This document shows positions 6,694 through 14,130 of a DNA stretch of 16,981 nucleotides, in pieces. Under the pieces are notes generated by a model. The model made no database searches. It was not told where the DNA came from and saw nothing but the letters and a program-made list of their open reading frames with translations. Where the stretch lies: positions 1 through 16,981 of the forward strand of contig JALUXI010000093.1 of NCBI GenBank assembly GCA_027019045.1, written 5' to 3'. The translations under genes and the position numbers were made by a program. Origin of the DNA: Piscirickettsiaceae bacterium. Lineage in GTDB: Bacteria > Pseudomonadota > Gammaproteobacteria > Thiomicrospirales > Thiomicrospiraceae. Positions within the stretch are counted from its first letter, which is position 1; each line of letters begins with the position of its first letter.

Positions 6694-6725
6694 AAGGTAG
6701 AGAACCTTCTACCTAGGAGGTTCTC
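6690..6725 (+). promoter_or_regulatory. Two mutually exclusive hairpins over the nlpD ribosome site
   Basis: Hairpin 1 pairs GTAGAAGGT (6690-6698) with ACCTTCTAC (6704-6712), loop AGAGA. Hairpin 2 pairs GAGAACCTTCT (6700-6710) with AGGAGGTTCTC (6715-6725) through 11 pairs including one T-G, with loop ACCT. They share 6704-6710 and cannot coexist. Hairpin 2 buries the AGGAGG (6715-6720) of nlpD; hairpin 1 frees it. The yqaA stop codon (6691-6693) is in the left arm of hairpin 1. Pairing is directly visible; regulation is inference. Confidence 0.6.
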
Positions 6726-6727
6726 AG

Positions 6728-7507
6728 GTGATCTTTTTAAAACAATCGAGAAAACCGCTCCTTGCGTTGATGGTTGCAAGCTGTGTAACCCTTTTTTCGG
6801 GTTGCTCTCATTTGCCCTCAGCAAAATACCGGAGCTGGAGTGATGCTGATCGTTATTTTTCATATCCATCCTCCCATCCTCGTCAAAAAATTACCTCATC
6901 TTGTCATTCTGGACAATATCAAGTGCAGAAAGGAGATTCAGTATTTAAAATCGCCCGTAAATGTGGTGTGGCAAGTTATGCGCTCATCAACGCAAATGCC
7001 CTGCGTCCTCCTTTTCAACTGCAAATCGGGCAGTCTTTAAACATACCCAAAACAGTCTCCTCAGCAAATCGACGATTTTTAGCCCAGCAACAGCCTCCCC
7101 AAACACCTTGGCAATTGCCAGTGGATGAGCGGGTATCGGGGCAATTTACGGTCAAAGCAAATCGATTATGGTTGAGTGTTTCCCAACCTGTTGAGGTCAA
7201 ACCTGTGGCAGCAGGGAAGGTGGTCTATGTGGGGAATCATGTACCAGGGTATGGATTAGTGGTGATGGTCAAGCACGCTGGGGGATATCTATCAGTCTAT
7301 ACGCATTTGGCTGCTGCGACAGTCAGAAAAGGGATACAAGTCTCTCCTCAGAATCCATTGGGATTGATTGTGAAATCACCTAAACCGATGATACCTTTTG
7401 TTGAGGCGCGTTATTTAGGTCGCAAAGTACCTATTTACCCATTGTTAGAGGGTGGAAAAATCAGAGCCAGTACCACTTCACGATCTTCAGTGGTTAAGAC
7501 ATTATAA
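6728..7507 (+). CDS. nlpD: NlpD-like lipoprotein, LysM plus degenerate LytM (M23)
   Basis: Outer-membrane lipoprotein of the NlpD type, a family that activates the periplasmic amidase AmiC at division. The signal peptide ends in lipobox LFSGC with Cys26. LysM spans about 64-108 (YQVQKGDSVFKIARKCG to IGQSLNIP). The LytM domain, about 130-240, keeps VKPVAAGKVVYVGN, GYGLVVMVKH and YLSVYTHL. It lacks the first His/Asp metal motif, and the family HxH position reads PFVEARY, so it should be catalytically dead like E. coli NlpD. The GTG start has TAGGAGG seven bases upstream. The last 19 residues after PIYPLL (241-259) are encoded antisense to the convergent gene and look like an accidental extension. 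At 259 aa it is shorter than E. coli NlpD. No rpoS follows. Confidence 0.88.
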   Translation: MIFLKQSRKPLLALMVASCVTLFSGCSHLPSAKYRSWSDADRYFSYPSSHPRQKITSSCHSGQYQVQKGDSVFKIARKCGVASYALINANALRPPFQLQIGQSLNIPKTVSSANRRFLAQQQPPQTPWQLPVDERVSGQFTVKANRLWLSVSQPVEVKPVAAGKVVYVGNHVPGYGLVVMVKHAGGYLSVYTHLAAATVRKGIQVSPQNPLGLIVKSPKPMIPFVEARYLGRKVPIYPLLEGGKIRASTTSRSSVVKTL

Positions 7508-7830
7508 GTTCGGCAAGCCACTCGGTTTGCCATCACTTCCAATCCAATGCCTTTTTCAGCACATAGGTGAAACACTTCGGGTGTTGGGAAAGTTTGAGTT
7601 TCTCCAGTACCTAGAATCAAAACTTCAGGTTGCATCTCAAAAATAGGCGTCAGAATATTTTTTGGTTGCTGGTTGAGCTCTTCAATAGCATGACAGTTCC
7701 AGTGTTCGACTAAAGTATGTTGATTGAGAAAACAGCTATCGGTCACGATTTGATCATTGATGGTCACTTGACCTGATTCATAGCGTTTGACAGTCAAAAT
7801 ATTGCTGTCTCGATGTTCGGTGAATTTCAT
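7435..7830 (-). CDS. Mth938-like domain protein (DUF498 / NDUFAF3-like)
   Basis: A 131-aa protein of the Mth938/DUF498 family, whose eukaryotic relative NDUFAF3 helps assemble respiratory complex I; bacterial function is not established. Visible are PEVLILGTGETQTFPTPEV (about 68-86), the family's most typical segment, GIGLEVMANRVACRTYNVL and the closing EDREVVLALIFP. The ATG start at 7830 is preceded by AAGGAAAC at good spacing. Length is close to the family norm. Its last 73 bases overlap the 3' end of nlpD on the other strand. The C-terminal part in the overlap is family-conserved, so this is the older reading of the shared DNA. Confidence 0.88.
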   Translation of the reverse strand: MKFTEHRDSNILTVKRYESGQVTINDQIVTDSCFLNQHTLVEHWNCHAIEELNQQPKNILTPIFEMQPEVLILGTGETQTFPTPEVFHLCAEKGIGLEVMANRVACRTYNVLTTEDREVVLALIFPPSNNG

Positions 7831-7918
7831 GTTGGTTTCCTTATTCTGGCACGGATTTTTTTAGTGTTTGCTGTGCAATATTTTACTGTGTATTTTGGTG
7901 TGCAAGGTGATAAAATGT

Positions 7919-7965
7919 GCGGTTTCTAAAACCGCTTTAATACCTGTTTAACCGCTTTCAAACAG
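7919..7965 (+). promoter_or_regulatory. Hairpin and 20-bp-spaced direct repeats upstream of alaC
   Basis: GCGGTTT (7919-7925) pairs with AAACCGC (7929-7935) around a CTA loop. AACCGCTTT occurs at 7930-7938 and again at 7950-7958, exactly 20 bp or about two helical turns apart. CTGTTT (7944-7949) and AAACAG (7960-7965) also pair. This could be an operator for a dimeric regulator or a leader structure. The 7831-7990 gap holds no other clear element; a candidate TTGCTG (7868-7873) with TATTTT (7891-7896) is weak. Confidence 0.4.
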
Positions 7966-7990
7966 ACAAAAACCAAATAAAGGAATTGCC

Positions 7991-9205
7991 GTGACTGAAG
8001 AGTTTCAAAGAATCAAACGCCTCCCCCCTTATGTATTTAATATTGTCGGCGAATTGAAAGCGGAAGCCCGTCGTCGTGGAGAGGATATTATTGACTTTGG
8101 GATGGGCAATCCTGACCAAGATACCCCTAAGCATATCGTTGATAAGTTGGTTGAAGTGGCACAAAGAGAAGGTGTACATCGCTACTCCGTTTCTCAAGGG
8201 ATTCCTCGTTTACGCAAAGCGATCTGTAATTGGTATCAAAATCGCTATGGCGTGGATTTAGATCCTGATAAAGAGGCGATTGTGACAATTGGCTCCAAAG
8301 AGGGGTTGGCGCACTTGGCGATGGCGACGGTTGAACAAGGCGATACAGTGCTGGTACCGAATCCTGCGTATCCGATTCACCCTTATGGGTTTGTGATTGC
8401 TGGGGCAGATATTCGTCATGTGCCGATGACCGAAGATGTTGACTTTTTTGAGGAGCTGCAAAAGGCGATTAAGGACTCATGGCCGAAGCCCAAAATGCTG
8501 TTATTGAATTTCCCAGGTAACCCAACCACGCAAACGGTTGAACTTTCATTTTTTGAAAAAGTGGTGGAGATTGCAAAAGAGCATAATATTTGGGTGATTC
8601 ATGATTTGGCCTATGCAGATATTGTGTTTGATGGTTATAAAGCCCCTTCAATCATGGAAGTGCCAGGCGCAAAAGAGATTGCGGTGGAGTTCTTTACGCT
8701 GTCGAAAAGCTACAATATGCCAGGTTGGCGGGTTGGCTTTATGGTCGGGAATCCCACTTTGGTGCATGCACTGAAGCGGATGAAATCTTATTTGGATTAC
8801 GGGATGTTTACACCGATTCAGGTGGCAGCCATCACTGCATTGGAAGGCCCGCAGGAGTGTGTACAAGAGATCTGCGAGATGTACAAAGAGCGCCGTGATG
8901 TATTGTGTACAGGGCTTAATAGCGTAGGTTGGTCTGTTGTACCGCCTAAAGCCACGATGTTTGTTTGGGCAAAAATTCCAGATTTTTATAAAGAGATGGG
9001 GTCGCTTGAGTTTTCCAAAAAACTGTTGCAAGAGGCAAAAGTGGCCGTCTCACCAGGGGTAGGATTTGGTGAATATGGCGATGACCATGTACGCTTTAGT
9101 CTGATTGAAAATGAACACCGTACACGACAAGCGATTCGTGGGATTCGGGAAATGTTCCGCAAAGATGGTTTTGTGCCAGATGAACAATTGCAAGAAAAGG
9201 ATTAA
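7991..9205 (+). CDS. alaC: Alanine-type aminotransferase AlaC (PLP fold type I)
   Basis: PLP enzyme of the AlaC group, which makes alanine from pyruvate using glutamate; the exact amino-acid pair cannot be settled by eye. The product is 404 aa. Visible features are DFGMGNPD (35-42), RYSVSQGIPRLR (64-75), GSKEGLAHL (101-109), NFPGNPTT (173-180), HDLAYAD with D205, TLSKSYNMPGWRVGF with the cofactor lysine K239 and R247, and the C-terminal VRFSLIENEHR. The GTG start has AGGA six bases upstream. It leads an operon with hom, 3 bp downstream, as in many beta- and gammaproteobacteria. A hairpin and direct repeats in the 5' region may regulate it. Confidence 0.93.
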   Translation: MTEEFQRIKRLPPYVFNIVGELKAEARRRGEDIIDFGMGNPDQDTPKHIVDKLVEVAQREGVHRYSVSQGIPRLRKAICNWYQNRYGVDLDPDKEAIVTIGSKEGLAHLAMATVEQGDTVLVPNPAYPIHPYGFVIAGADIRHVPMTEDVDFFEELQKAIKDSWPKPKMLLLNFPGNPTTQTVELSFFEKVVEIAKEHNIWVIHDLAYADIVFDGYKAPSIMEVPGAKEIAVEFFTLSKSYNMPGWRVGFMVGNPTLVHALKRMKSYLDYGMFTPIQVAAITALEGPQECVQEICEMYKERRDVLCTGLNSVGWSVVPPKATMFVWAKIPDFYKEMGSLEFSKKLLQEAKVAVSPGVGFGEYGDDHVRFSLIENEHRTRQAIRGIREMFRKDGFVPDEQLQEKD

Positions 9206-9208
9206 GTT

Positions 9209-10516
9209 GTGAAAACGATCAATATTGGACTGTTAGGCTTTGGCACAGTGGGCGGTGGAACCGTCCAAATCTTACAAGAGACCTTAGGTGAGATCGAACG
9301 CCGCTTGGGGGCTTCCATTGCTGTTAAAATCATCGCTGTTCGTGATTTAAATAAGCCTAGAGCCGTTTCGACAGGGGAGATTCCTTTGACGGATCAGCCT
9401 GCTGAGGTCGTCAATCACCCTGAAGTGGATATTGTTGTCGAACTGATGGGCGGTACCGGACTTGCCAAAACTTTATTAGAGCAAGCGATTGAAAACGGTA
9501 AGCACATTGTGACGGCAAATAAGGCGCTGATTGCGGAACATGGCAATGAATTATTTGCAAAAGCCCAAGCAAAAGGGGTGCATATTTTCTATGAAGCGGC
9601 CGTGGCGGGCGGGATTCCGATTATCAAAGCGTTGAGAGAGGGATTGGCAGCCAACCAGATTGAATGGGTTGCTGGGATTATCAATGGCACCGGGAACTAC
9701 ATCCTGACTGAAATGAAAAAACCAGGTGCAGATTTTGCCTCTGTGTTGAAAGTGGCTCAGGAGTTGGGGTATGCCGAAGCGGATCCTACCTTTGATGTAG
9801 AAGGGATTGATGCGGCACACAAATTGACCATTTTGGCTTCCATTGCCTTTGGTATTCCACTCAACTTTGAAAAGGTGTACACCGAAGGCATTAGCAAAAT
9901 CACTGCTGAGGATATTCAGTTTGCTGAGCAGATGGGCTATCAAATTAAGCACTTGGGTGTCGCTTCTCGTACAGAGGCAGGTTTCTCTTTAAGAGTGCAT
10001 CCTACACTGGTGAAAAATGAGGTGTTAATTGCCAATGTGAATGGCGTGATGAATGCGGTGATGGCTTATGGAAATCATGTTGGGCCAACGCTTTATTATG
10101 GTCCAGGCGCAGGTGCAGGCCCAACTGCCAGTGCGGTGGTGGCGGATATTATCGACTGTGTACGCGCCAGTGAAAGTCAGCTGCCCGTTCCTCCGCTTGG
10201 TTATTTAACTTTATCAGAAGAAGCAGAGGTGGTTGAGATTGAATCGGTGGCTTCTGCCTTCTATCTTCGTTTCTTTGCTAAAGATCATGCGGGCGTATTA
10301 GCCAAAGTATCTGCTATTTTGGCGGAGCAAGGCATCAGTATTGAAAAACTGCATCAAGAGCCATGTGAATCCAAACCTGAAGATGCCACAGTGGTGATGT
10401 TGACCGATGTGGTGCCTGAATCAGCGATGAATGCGGCTTTAGCTGAGTTGGCTAACTTGTCTGAGGTGGATGGTGAAATTCAACGCATCCGCATTGGGCA
10501 GTTTGATGCTGAATGA
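9209..10516 (+). CDS. hom: Homoserine dehydrogenase
   Basis: NAD(P)H-dependent reduction of aspartate semialdehyde to homoserine, on the branch to threonine and methionine. The product is 435 aa, the normal length for the monofunctional enzyme. The nucleotide-binding motif is GLLGFGTVGGG (7-17). ANKALIAEHG carries K105, GGIPIIKALREGL (134-146) and INGTGNYILTEM (158-169) follow, and EADPTFDVEGIDAAHK (190-205) holds the catalytic Asp201/Lys205 pair. A C-terminal ACT domain begins at about 348 (FYLRFFAKDHAGVLAKVSAI), consistent with threonine feedback. The GTG start is 3 bp after alaC, with AAAAGGA upstream. The stop overlaps the next gene by ATGA. The expected neighbour thrC is absent. Confidence 0.96.
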   Translation: MKTINIGLLGFGTVGGGTVQILQETLGEIERRLGASIAVKIIAVRDLNKPRAVSTGEIPLTDQPAEVVNHPEVDIVVELMGGTGLAKTLLEQAIENGKHIVTANKALIAEHGNELFAKAQAKGVHIFYEAAVAGGIPIIKALREGLAANQIEWVAGIINGTGNYILTEMKKPGADFASVLKVAQELGYAEADPTFDVEGIDAAHKLTILASIAFGIPLNFEKVYTEGISKITAEDIQFAEQMGYQIKHLGVASRTEAGFSLRVHPTLVKNEVLIANVNGVMNAVMAYGNHVGPTLYYGPGAGAGPTASAVVADIIDCVRASESQLPVPPLGYLTLSEEAEVVEIESVASAFYLRFFAKDHAGVLAKVSAILAEQGISIEKLHQEPCESKPEDATVVMLTDVVPESAMNAALAELANLSEVDGEIQRIRIGQFDAE

Positions 10517-11661
10517 TGTCAAATGAGTCACAAGCATTAACCTTATGGATACCTGAGCTGCTCTCAAAGGGGCGAGTTCAGGAGTCCGATCAGTTTTTTC
10601 AACAATCTTTTCCAGCACTTCAAACCCTTCTTTCTAAAGCCCAAAAGTTACCCTTGCCACAAAAAGTATCGGGTGAAGCAGCTTTTTATCGTATGGCCAG
10701 CTATTTGGCGCATCAGGCTGACATGCTCCCAATTGCCGTCACGCAGGCGATGGCTGAAGTGCCTGAGTTTGAATCTCATAAAGCCGATTTCTGGGTCAAG
10801 GTAGATCCTGTGCAGATGGTGCCTGATCGAGATACGCTGTTGATGATGCCGCAGTCTGGGTTGAATATTTCTGTAGAAGAGGCGCAAAGCTTGATTCGGG
10901 CGTTTAATGCGCATTTTGCTCAGGAAAATATAGAGCTGATTTACGGTTCGCCTTATAGCTGGTATCTATCGGTGGTGCAATCTGTGGACTTGAAAACCTG
11001 TCCACTGTCTGATGCCACCATGCGCCCTTTAATGGGGTGCAACCCACAAGGTCATGCGGCGAGTTATTGGCTGAAGCTGATGAACGAAACGCAGATGCTG
11101 TTTTATACCCATCCCGTGAATGAGGCTCGCAGAGAAGCGGGGCGACCTGAAATCAATGGTGTCTGGATCTGGGGAGAGGGGGTCTTGTCTTTTGAGCAGT
11201 TAAAAACAAAACCCGAGATGAAAATTTGTACCCAGCAAGGCGAGCTGGCCTTGGTGGCACAAACTGAGAATTATCTTCAAGGCTTGGCGAAAGCCATTGA
11301 TGCTCGTTTTCAAAGCGCTCTTCCTTCGTTGACACAAAATGTAGAAAAAACCGACAAACATTTAGAAAAATCCCAAAATTCCCAGTTCCGCATGGCATTT
11401 TTACCCGAATGGGAGGCTGGGCATCAGATTTGGGTGCTGAATGAGTTGATGGCGCAACTGGGACATTTAACAGAAGAAGATTGGATTGAGGTGCTTCATT
11501 GTTTGGAATCGTGCTATTTCCAACCTCTGTTAGAGCGGATGCAACAGGGTAAACTCCACTCTCTGTTATTGGTGTTGGGAGATGACCACCTTTATCATCT
11601 AGAGCCTAAAGATTTAAAGCGCTTTTGGCGCTGGAAACGCTCACTCAAAAAACTATTCTGA
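10513..11661 (+). CDS. RpfE-type protein (COG4255-like), function unresolved
   Basis: A 382-aa protein that resembles the RpfE-type regulatory protein family, members of which are often annotated as phosphoglycerate mutases; no enzymatic function is proven. Recognisable segments are FWVKVDPVQMVPDRDTLLM (93-111), YGSPYSWYL (144-152), PLMGCNPQG (172-180), MNETQMLFYTHPVNEARR (190-207) and NGVWIWGEG (215-223). No signal peptide or membrane segment; the C-terminus is basic (KRFWRWKRSLKKLF). ATG 10513 overlaps the hom stop (ATGA), so it is probably coupled to hom. A second ATG at 10516 is an equal alternative. RpfE genes often sit next to recJ, as in Xanthomonas, and recJ follows here convergently with a 9-bp overlap. 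Confidence 0.75.
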   Translation: MMSNESQALTLWIPELLSKGRVQESDQFFQQSFPALQTLLSKAQKLPLPQKVSGEAAFYRMASYLAHQADMLPIAVTQAMAEVPEFESHKADFWVKVDPVQMVPDRDTLLMMPQSGLNISVEEAQSLIRAFNAHFAQENIELIYGSPYSWYLSVVQSVDLKTCPLSDATMRPLMGCNPQGHAASYWLKLMNETQMLFYTHPVNEARREAGRPEINGVWIWGEGVLSFEQLKTKPEMKICTQQGELALVAQTENYLQGLAKAIDARFQSALPSLTQNVEKTDKHLEKSQNSQFRMAFLPEWEAGHQIWVLNELMAQLGHLTEEDWIEVLHCLESCYFQPLLERMQQGKLHSLLLVLGDDHLYHLEPKDLKRFWRWKRSLKKLF

Positions 11662-13434
11662 TGGTTCCATTGCTTGAATTCTAAGTTGTAAGGAAGTTTT
11701 CCCATAGTAGGTATTGAGTGCGGGTTGGTAGGCGCAGGTTATTTTTTCACCAGGCATATATTCCGTCGGTTCATCTGCGCTGCGTTTGGCATTAAAAAAG
11801 ATGCCACTCAAGCGGCGACCATTTTCGCTAATGAGTCGCAAAGAGAGGTGGGTTTGTGTTTGGCCAACCGCCTTGATTTGCTCAATTTGAAAAGTCCCTG
11901 AAAAAATCGGCTGTGGCCATTCTCTGCCATAGGGTTCGAGTTGACTCAGTTCTTGAATTAACGAGGGGGTCAACCACTGGTCAGGCAGTTCGCCATCTGT
12001 TTCAATGATCGGTCTAGGTGGTTCGTCCCCGAGTTGTTTTTGAATAGCGATTTCAAATAGTTGGGCAAACTGGTCATACTTTTCCAACGGAATCATACAG
12101 CCTGCGGCCCCTTTGTGACCGCCCATGGATTTAAAGAGTTCAGCGTCTTGTTCAGACATCCATTGAAAGGCTTCTCGCAAATCAACACTTGGCACCACGC
12201 CTCTAGCTGAGCCAGCTAAATAGCCATCTTCTAAATCGGTCATGGCCACCGTCGGTACACCATACTGTTCACCTATGCGAGAGGCGATAATGCCTTGAAT
12301 CCCTGCATTGCCTGTCATTTTTATGGCGAGGCTGTATTTTTCAGGATGGTAGAGTTGTTGGGCCAATGCGGTGGCTTGGTCAAGCATTGTCTGCTGTTGC
12401 AGTTTGCGTTGTGTATTGTCTTCATCTAGCTGTTGGAGTGCATTGAGTGCTTCCTCTATTGAGCGGGCATTTAAGAACTCAAAAGCCGCATTCACATTGC
12501 TCACTCGGCTGGCCGCATTGATACGGGTGGCGACTTGGAATCCAAGGTATTCGGCATTGAAGGGTTGGTTTTGGTTGTCATGAAATTGCCGTATCGCTTG
12601 CCAAGCGGGGACATTGAATTGGTTAATCTGTGCTAAGCCTGCCAGTACGATGGCTCGGTTATTGGGGCTTTTTAGACTGACGCTATCGGCCACGGTTCCC
12701 AAGGCGACATTAAGGGCTAGCGATTTGAGTGAAGGGGTATCGGCGGGAATTGCACCTCTTTGAATTAGAACTTGTCGAACTTGGCTCATCACCAGAAAAA
12801 TGACATAACAGCCTGCAACGGTTTTGTCATATTCGCAACCTGCTTGTTGTGGATTGACGGTACAGGCAGCGCTGGGGGGCGCACCTTCTACGGCCATTTG
12901 GTGATGGTCGGTGACGCACACTTTGATGCCTGCTTCAGCCAGCATTTTGATGCGAGGCTCATCGCTAGAGCCTTGGTCGGCGGTAATCACCAATTCAATC
13001 GGTTCAGGAATGCTTAATATGCGTTCCACCACCTGTTCGGTAATCCCATAGCCTGTTTTACGATCGCCAATCACATGAGTAATGCGTTCAGGCGGGACTT
13101 GGAAAAAATCGGTTAAGGCACGGGTGGCGACCCAAGCAGAGGTGACACCATCAGTATCATAGTCGGTGGCGAGGACAATTTGTCCATGACCTTGAATCGC
13201 ATCTGCAATGAGTTCCGCAGCTTGAGCTGCGTTTTTGAGTGCAGTGGGCGGCTGGATATGTTTTAATCTTGGATAGACAATTTTTTCTAACTGTGTTGCC
13301 CAGTCAGGATCCGTTTTTGGGCTCAAACGATTGGCCACCAGCTTAGCTTGAAGTTCGGTCAGACCGAGCTGTTTAGCGGCTTGCAGAATCTCTGGAGAAG
13401 GGGTTCTTTCAATTATTTTGGGCTTTTTTATCAT
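11653..13434 (-). CDS. recJ: Single-stranded-DNA-specific exonuclease RecJ (DHH family)
   Basis: A 5'-3' single-strand exonuclease for recombination and mismatch repair. The product is 593 aa. DHH-domain metal motifs are TDYDTDGVTSA (90-100), ITADQGSSD (150-158), VTDHH (174-178) and GTVADSVSL (246-254). The DHHA1 domain carries MGGHKGAAG (437-445), and an OB-fold region runs from about 475. The second motif, ADQGSSD, differs from the usual VDNGIS/VDCGIS, so this is a diverged RecJ; the catalytic Asp is kept. The open frame extends to a GTG at 13461 that would overlap the yqiA start codon. ATG 13434 is preferred because it lies 7 bases after a perfect extended -10 box. The stop overlaps the rpfE-like gene by 9 bases on the other strand. 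Confidence 0.93.
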   Translation of the reverse strand: MIKKPKIIERTPSPEILQAAKQLGLTELQAKLVANRLSPKTDPDWATQLEKIVYPRLKHIQPPTALKNAAQAAELIADAIQGHGQIVLATDYDTDGVTSAWVATRALTDFFQVPPERITHVIGDRKTGYGITEQVVERILSIPEPIELVITADQGSSDEPRIKMLAEAGIKVCVTDHHQMAVEGAPPSAACTVNPQQAGCEYDKTVAGCYVIFLVMSQVRQVLIQRGAIPADTPSLKSLALNVALGTVADSVSLKSPNNRAIVLAGLAQINQFNVPAWQAIRQFHDNQNQPFNAEYLGFQVATRINAASRVSNVNAAFEFLNARSIEEALNALQQLDEDNTQRKLQQQTMLDQATALAQQLYHPEKYSLAIKMTGNAGIQGIIASRIGEQYGVPTVAMTDLEDGYLAGSARGVVPSVDLREAFQWMSEQDAELFKSMGGHKGAAGCMIPLEKYDQFAQLFEIAIQKQLGDEPPRPIIETDGELPDQWLTPSLIQELSQLEPYGREWPQPIFSGTFQIEQIKAVGQTQTHLSLRLISENGRRLSGIFFNAKRSADEPTEYMPGEKITCAYQPALNTYYGKTSLQLRIQAMEPSE

Positions 13435-13441
13435 AGAGGAG

Positions 13442-13450
13442 ATTATAGCA
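13442..13450 (-). promoter_or_regulatory. Extended -10 promoter of recJ, probable leaderless start
   Basis: On the minus strand TGCTATAAT (an extended -10 with the TATAAT consensus) ends 7 bases before ATG 13434, with CTCCTCT in between. No -35 match and no Shine-Dalgarno are seen. A start site 7 nt downstream of the -10 would put the first transcribed base at or next to the A of ATG. The same bases on the plus strand contain GAGGAG, the ribosome site of yqiA. Confidence 0.6.
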
Positions 13451-13451
13451 G

Positions 13452-14048
13452 ATGCGAACACGGCGATTATTGTACCTACACGGTTTTTTGAGTGATGAAC
13501 AGAGTGCTAAGGGGCAGTTTGTCAAAGCAAAAATGGCAGAGGATTTGCCTGGTATGCAGGTGCATACCATCACTTATCCGATTGGCTTGCCTGATGTGAG
13601 CGTGGGCTATATTAAAAATTATGTTGAGCTAAAGCTGTTGGCGGATGAAGAGGGTGTCGATTGGCTGGTGATGGGGTCTTCCATGGGCGGATTTTATGCG
13701 CAGTTTATTGCACAAGAATATGGAGTGCCCTATATTATGATCAATCCTGCACTGGATCCCGTTTCGGTGCTGTCTGAGTATCAAGGAACCCATCAGCACC
13801 CACGAACGAAAGAGTCGTTTACCATTGATGAACGCTATTTATCACAACTGGAGCAGTATATCGTGGAATCGGCAGACCCTATGGATGCTTTGCTTCTATT
13901 AGATCGTGGGGATGAGGTGATCGACTATCAACACGCTTTATCACTGTATCAAGATCGTTGTAAAACGGTGGTGTTTGAACGAGGCGATCACGCTTTTCAA
14001 CATATGGAAGATGCATGGTCCCATATTTTAGAGTTTATAAAACGCTGA
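13452..14048 (+). CDS. yqiA: YqiA-type alpha/beta-hydrolase esterase (UPF0227)
   Basis: A cytoplasmic 198-aa esterase of the YqiA family; the natural substrate is unknown. The fold signature LYLHGF (7-12) is followed by the nucleophile elbow MGSSMGG with Ser77, then INPAL (97-101). The acid is Asp154 in LDRGDEVID and the catalytic His is His180 in RGDHAF, giving a complete triad. ATG 13452 has AGAGGAG (13435-13441) ten bases upstream. It is divergent from recJ with 17 bp between start codons, so its own promoter must lie inside recJ coding sequence; TATCAT (13429-13434) is a poor candidate because it would start the mRNA within or just past the ribosome site. Confidence 0.92.
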   Translation: MRTRRLLYLHGFLSDEQSAKGQFVKAKMAEDLPGMQVHTITYPIGLPDVSVGYIKNYVELKLLADEEGVDWLVMGSSMGGFYAQFIAQEYGVPYIMINPALDPVSVLSEYQGTHQHPRTKESFTIDERYLSQLEQYIVESADPMDALLLLDRGDEVIDYQHALSLYQDRCKTVVFERGDHAFQHMEDAWSHILEFIKR

Positions 14049-14117
14049 TTCTGCTCTTTTAGGCGGCAATTCAGCACTGGCTTTGGATGAGTTAAGCGCT
14101 CATCAAAACGGTTTGTG

Positions 14118-14123
14118 TATAAT
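14118..14123 (+). promoter_or_regulatory. TATAAT box 7 nt before the TRIC gene start
   Basis: A perfect TATAAT at 14118-14123 is followed by AGCTGCC and ATG 14131. No convincing -35 and no Shine-Dalgarno are present. The spacing is identical to the recJ case and implies a leaderless transcript. The rest of 14049-14130 shows no terminator or other element. Confidence 0.5.
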
Positions 14124-14130
14124 AGCTGCC

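Noticed and set aside
8648..9031. Minus-strand 127-aa frame within alaC, and similar frames inside hom and recJ
   Set aside because: The compositions (Cys, His and Arg rich) and lack of ribosome sites mark them as shadows of the real genes.
11618..11632. AGCGC/GCGCT hairpin as a terminator at the end of the rpfE-like gene
   Set aside because: The stem is only 5 bp, lies inside the coding region, and has no T-run after it.
14083..14130. TTG start for the TRIC gene at 14083
   Set aside because: It adds 16 residues not expected before the first helix, and a TATAAT lies between it and ATG 14131.
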